A DNA stretch of 64,000 bases from Brachyhypopomus gauderio (taxonomy: Eukaryota; Chordata; Actinopteri; Gymnotiformes; Hypopomidae): assembly GCF_052324685.1 (NCBI RefSeq), contig NC_135223.1:17157622-17221621 (forward strand), written 5' to 3'. Position numbers and translations under genes: made by a program. This document shows positions 61,740 through 64,000 of this stretch, piece after piece. Position 1 is the stretch's first letter; every line of letters starts with the position of its first letter. Under the pieces are notes generated by a model that made no database searches, had not been told where the DNA came from, and saw only the letters and a list, made by a program, of their open reading frames with translations.

Positions 61740-64000
61740 CACTCAAGGTCCATGCTGTTGAAGGATAGACTGTGATTTTTGCACCAATTTACCCTGCAGT
61801 GAGTGAAGATTGGCAATATGTAGTCCCCTATCTATACAAAAAGCTGATAAACTGCTATTATGTCATGCAATAGAGATCACATAATTACGTCCTTAAGGAT
61901 GACTTCATACTGTAAAAAAGCTGTTCTGTGTTCATTTCAGCTGTATTGTGTCCATTGTAAACATTATGCGTTTTGAAATAGCATGGCTGTTATGACAGCA
62001 GTGCTGGAGTTTAAAAACAGATATGTAAATGTAAATGCTTCATTGGTTGCTCTGTGGAAAATTAGTTTTGATTATGGTGATATTGTATGTAAACATGGGT
62101 TGTTAGTCTGATTAGTAATACTGTACAGTGCTTCTTAAGATTTGGGTGAATTATGCTTTTGTATGCTTGCCATTTTCATGAGGATTTCTGTAGTACTGTG
62201 AGTCATCTTGTAGGCGGACACAGCCAGTACTGTTGTGAATTTGCCAGGCAGTCCATCTGGGGACAAATATTTCCAGCCCCAGCAGTAAACACAAACGGAA
62301 TAAAGTCGTTGCTGTGGAAACCGTCAATTGCTATGTATTAGCAGGAGTGCTGATTCTTTTCTCATTTAAATATGTGTTTGATTCCCAGGCATGATGTGTG
62401 CAGCAACATGGTGGTCAGCTTGGAGTGTGGTTGATAAGAGTGTAAACCTGCTTTGTAATACGCATATTAGGGAATCTCCTAATGTTATTGGTTTTTGGTA
62501 TCCCTGGCTGAAGTGTGATATAACTATTTTAAAGATCACAACTAACTAAAGATCATTTTTTTCCAGATATTATCAGAGATGATGTTAATCAGCAGAGTTC
62601 ATATCCTTAGTTTTCCACACATTGTCATTGTAATGCTCTGAGCCATGTTTCAACTCCCAATAGCTGAGAAACTAACTTGTCCTCACTTGTCTCTCGGGGG
62701 ACAGAGGCCACAGCAGGCAGTGCCATTAGTGCATTACTGCAGCAGGGGTGTGGGGTTATTTCACAATAACTGCAGTGACCCTGGCTTGCATTCCATCATA
62801 CCAGTTTAAGGTGTAAAATGGCAAAATAATCATGTTATTTTCTTATGCCGAGGACTAATATTATGGGCCACAGTGTGACTCAGTGTTTTTTGGAGAAACC
62901 TGATTTGTAACTTGTAACATAGTAATCTATAGCATTTCTCCAGAGATATGTATACATATCATATATACATACTGTATAGTTCTAATCACTATGAGAACTG
63001 TAGTATAAATAGTCGATTCAGTGTAAACAATGCTCTTAGGAGCATGAGGCAAAGAGGTAGTATGAAGACAAATCTAAGTAAGTTCTGTCACTGTATATAC
63101 ATTTGAAGAACATTCTAGGCAGTAACCGCAGTGTACAAATTGTTGACAAATTCTTCAGCTTGCGTGGAACGCGTCTTTTAAGTTTGGAAGCATTTTAAAT
63201 ATTTTAAGTATGTTAGAGCCAACATAACCAGAGACTCATTTAAAATGATACATCAGTTCGTGTGAGCTGTTTGATTATCTCGTGCAGGTATCTGGTTACA
63301 CTGACAGCCCTTTCAAATGGGGGGCTTCATAAAGAAAGACCCATGTGTCCTAACCTAAAATGGTTTCTATCCAGTCTTTGGGACTGCATTCCTCAAAGAC
63401 GTTTAGAAAAGATAGTGAGTATCATCTTTCGAAAAGGGCTTGGATACAAGCCCTCGACCTTCAGTTTTAGATGCTATTTGTTACTATAAGTGGGCAAGAT
63501 GGCAAGGACATGGTGAAGTGTGTGCATACAAGGAAGAGTGACTGTGAGTTTAGATGTTGTTGGAGGCAGAGAATGTTATTTGAAAACCATACAGCTTTAA
63601 ATAAATGCATGTTTCTGTGACTGCTCAAACTAAACAGTAGCATAATGTGTGAAAGCCAACTTATGTAGCACTCTAGGATTCACAAGAATGAGAAGGTTTT
63701 TCCTAAGCAACAGAGCGCAGAGAGAACCGTCTGTCTAGTCTTTGGAAACAATGAAGCAGTGGACGTGAGTTCATCAGGTTAAAAATGATCCAATGAAAAG
63801 CCACAGCAACAGAGCCGATTCTTTCCCAGAGTGACGTGGAATTCTCCGCTGCTTCATAAACCATGTTTTGGTTTATATTCCCTCTCTCATCTACTTTATT
63901 TTGCCCAAATTAACATAGAGTAATATAATCACTGATATGATAGGATTTTGTATCAAAACTACACAAGTGAAGGAACAAAAGTATGGCAAAGGCATGTCTT

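Larger units (their letters stand above)
58646..64000. other. Putative intron or intergenic DNA, no coding exon seen
   Basis: AT-rich sequence. If 58190-58645 is a first exon, this is its first intron. It contains the L2-like repeat at 60039-60400 and the hairpin at 61692-61739. A 77-codon plus frame at 59714-59947 has mixed composition but no recognisable motif or clear splice sites. Confidence 0.45.

Noticed and set aside
1..64000. tRNA, rRNA or microRNA genes
   Set aside because: I saw no cloverleaf with A and B boxes, no rRNA core sequence, and no hairpin of standard pre-microRNA size.

Overview
This window looks like chromosomal DNA from a bony fish, probably a teleost. It is AT-rich and almost entirely non-coding. 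It is dense in CA/TG, AT and CT microsatellites and carries several interspersed repeats of types common in fish, including hAT, Tc1/mariner and piggyBac-like elements and non-LTR retrotransposon fragments. The one gene I recognise has a large vertebrate intron with standard GT-AG ends. I cannot name the species.

The recognised gene is gfod1 (glucose-fructose oxidoreductase domain containing 1), on the + strand in two coding exons: 7611-7863 and 27642-28564, separated by a phase-1 intron of 19,778 bp. Together they encode 391 residues, from a Rossmann-fold start to the C-terminus RMSLYC. A CpG-rich promoter region with a TATA-like box lies just upstream (about 6940-7610), and a long AT-rich 3' UTR is likely after the stop.

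Layout: 1-6930 is upstream flank with one decayed inverted-repeat element (2623-3169) and a 5'-truncated LINE fragment with an intact 13-bp target duplication (4458-4809). Intron 1 (7864-27641) holds a 721-bp TTAA-flanked piggyBac-like element, long TG and CA arrays, a 1.14-kb pyrimidine minisatellite made of 32 splice-acceptor-like units, an hAT element with a perfect 8-bp duplication, and an interrupted tandem duplication. After gfod1, 28565-58000 is gene-poor. It contains a dead Tc1-like transposon (35440-36489), an hAT element with another inverted-repeat element nested inside it (38563-39424), a decayed reverse-transcriptase fragment (about 53280-53540), a perfect 27-bp hairpin, and three short coding-like stretches that I cannot assign. 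Around 58190-58645 there is a GC-richer block ending in a good splice donor, which looks like the non-coding first exon of another + strand gene whose body lies beyond the window. The last 5 kb is mostly unremarkable, apart from an L2-like repeat and a 19-bp hairpin.

I found no operon, CRISPR array, tRNA, rRNA or defence system. The most unusual structure is the minisatellite at 20461-21600. Next are the adjacent TG and CA arrays that could pair in the gfod1 pre-mRNA, and the unassigned coding-like islands.
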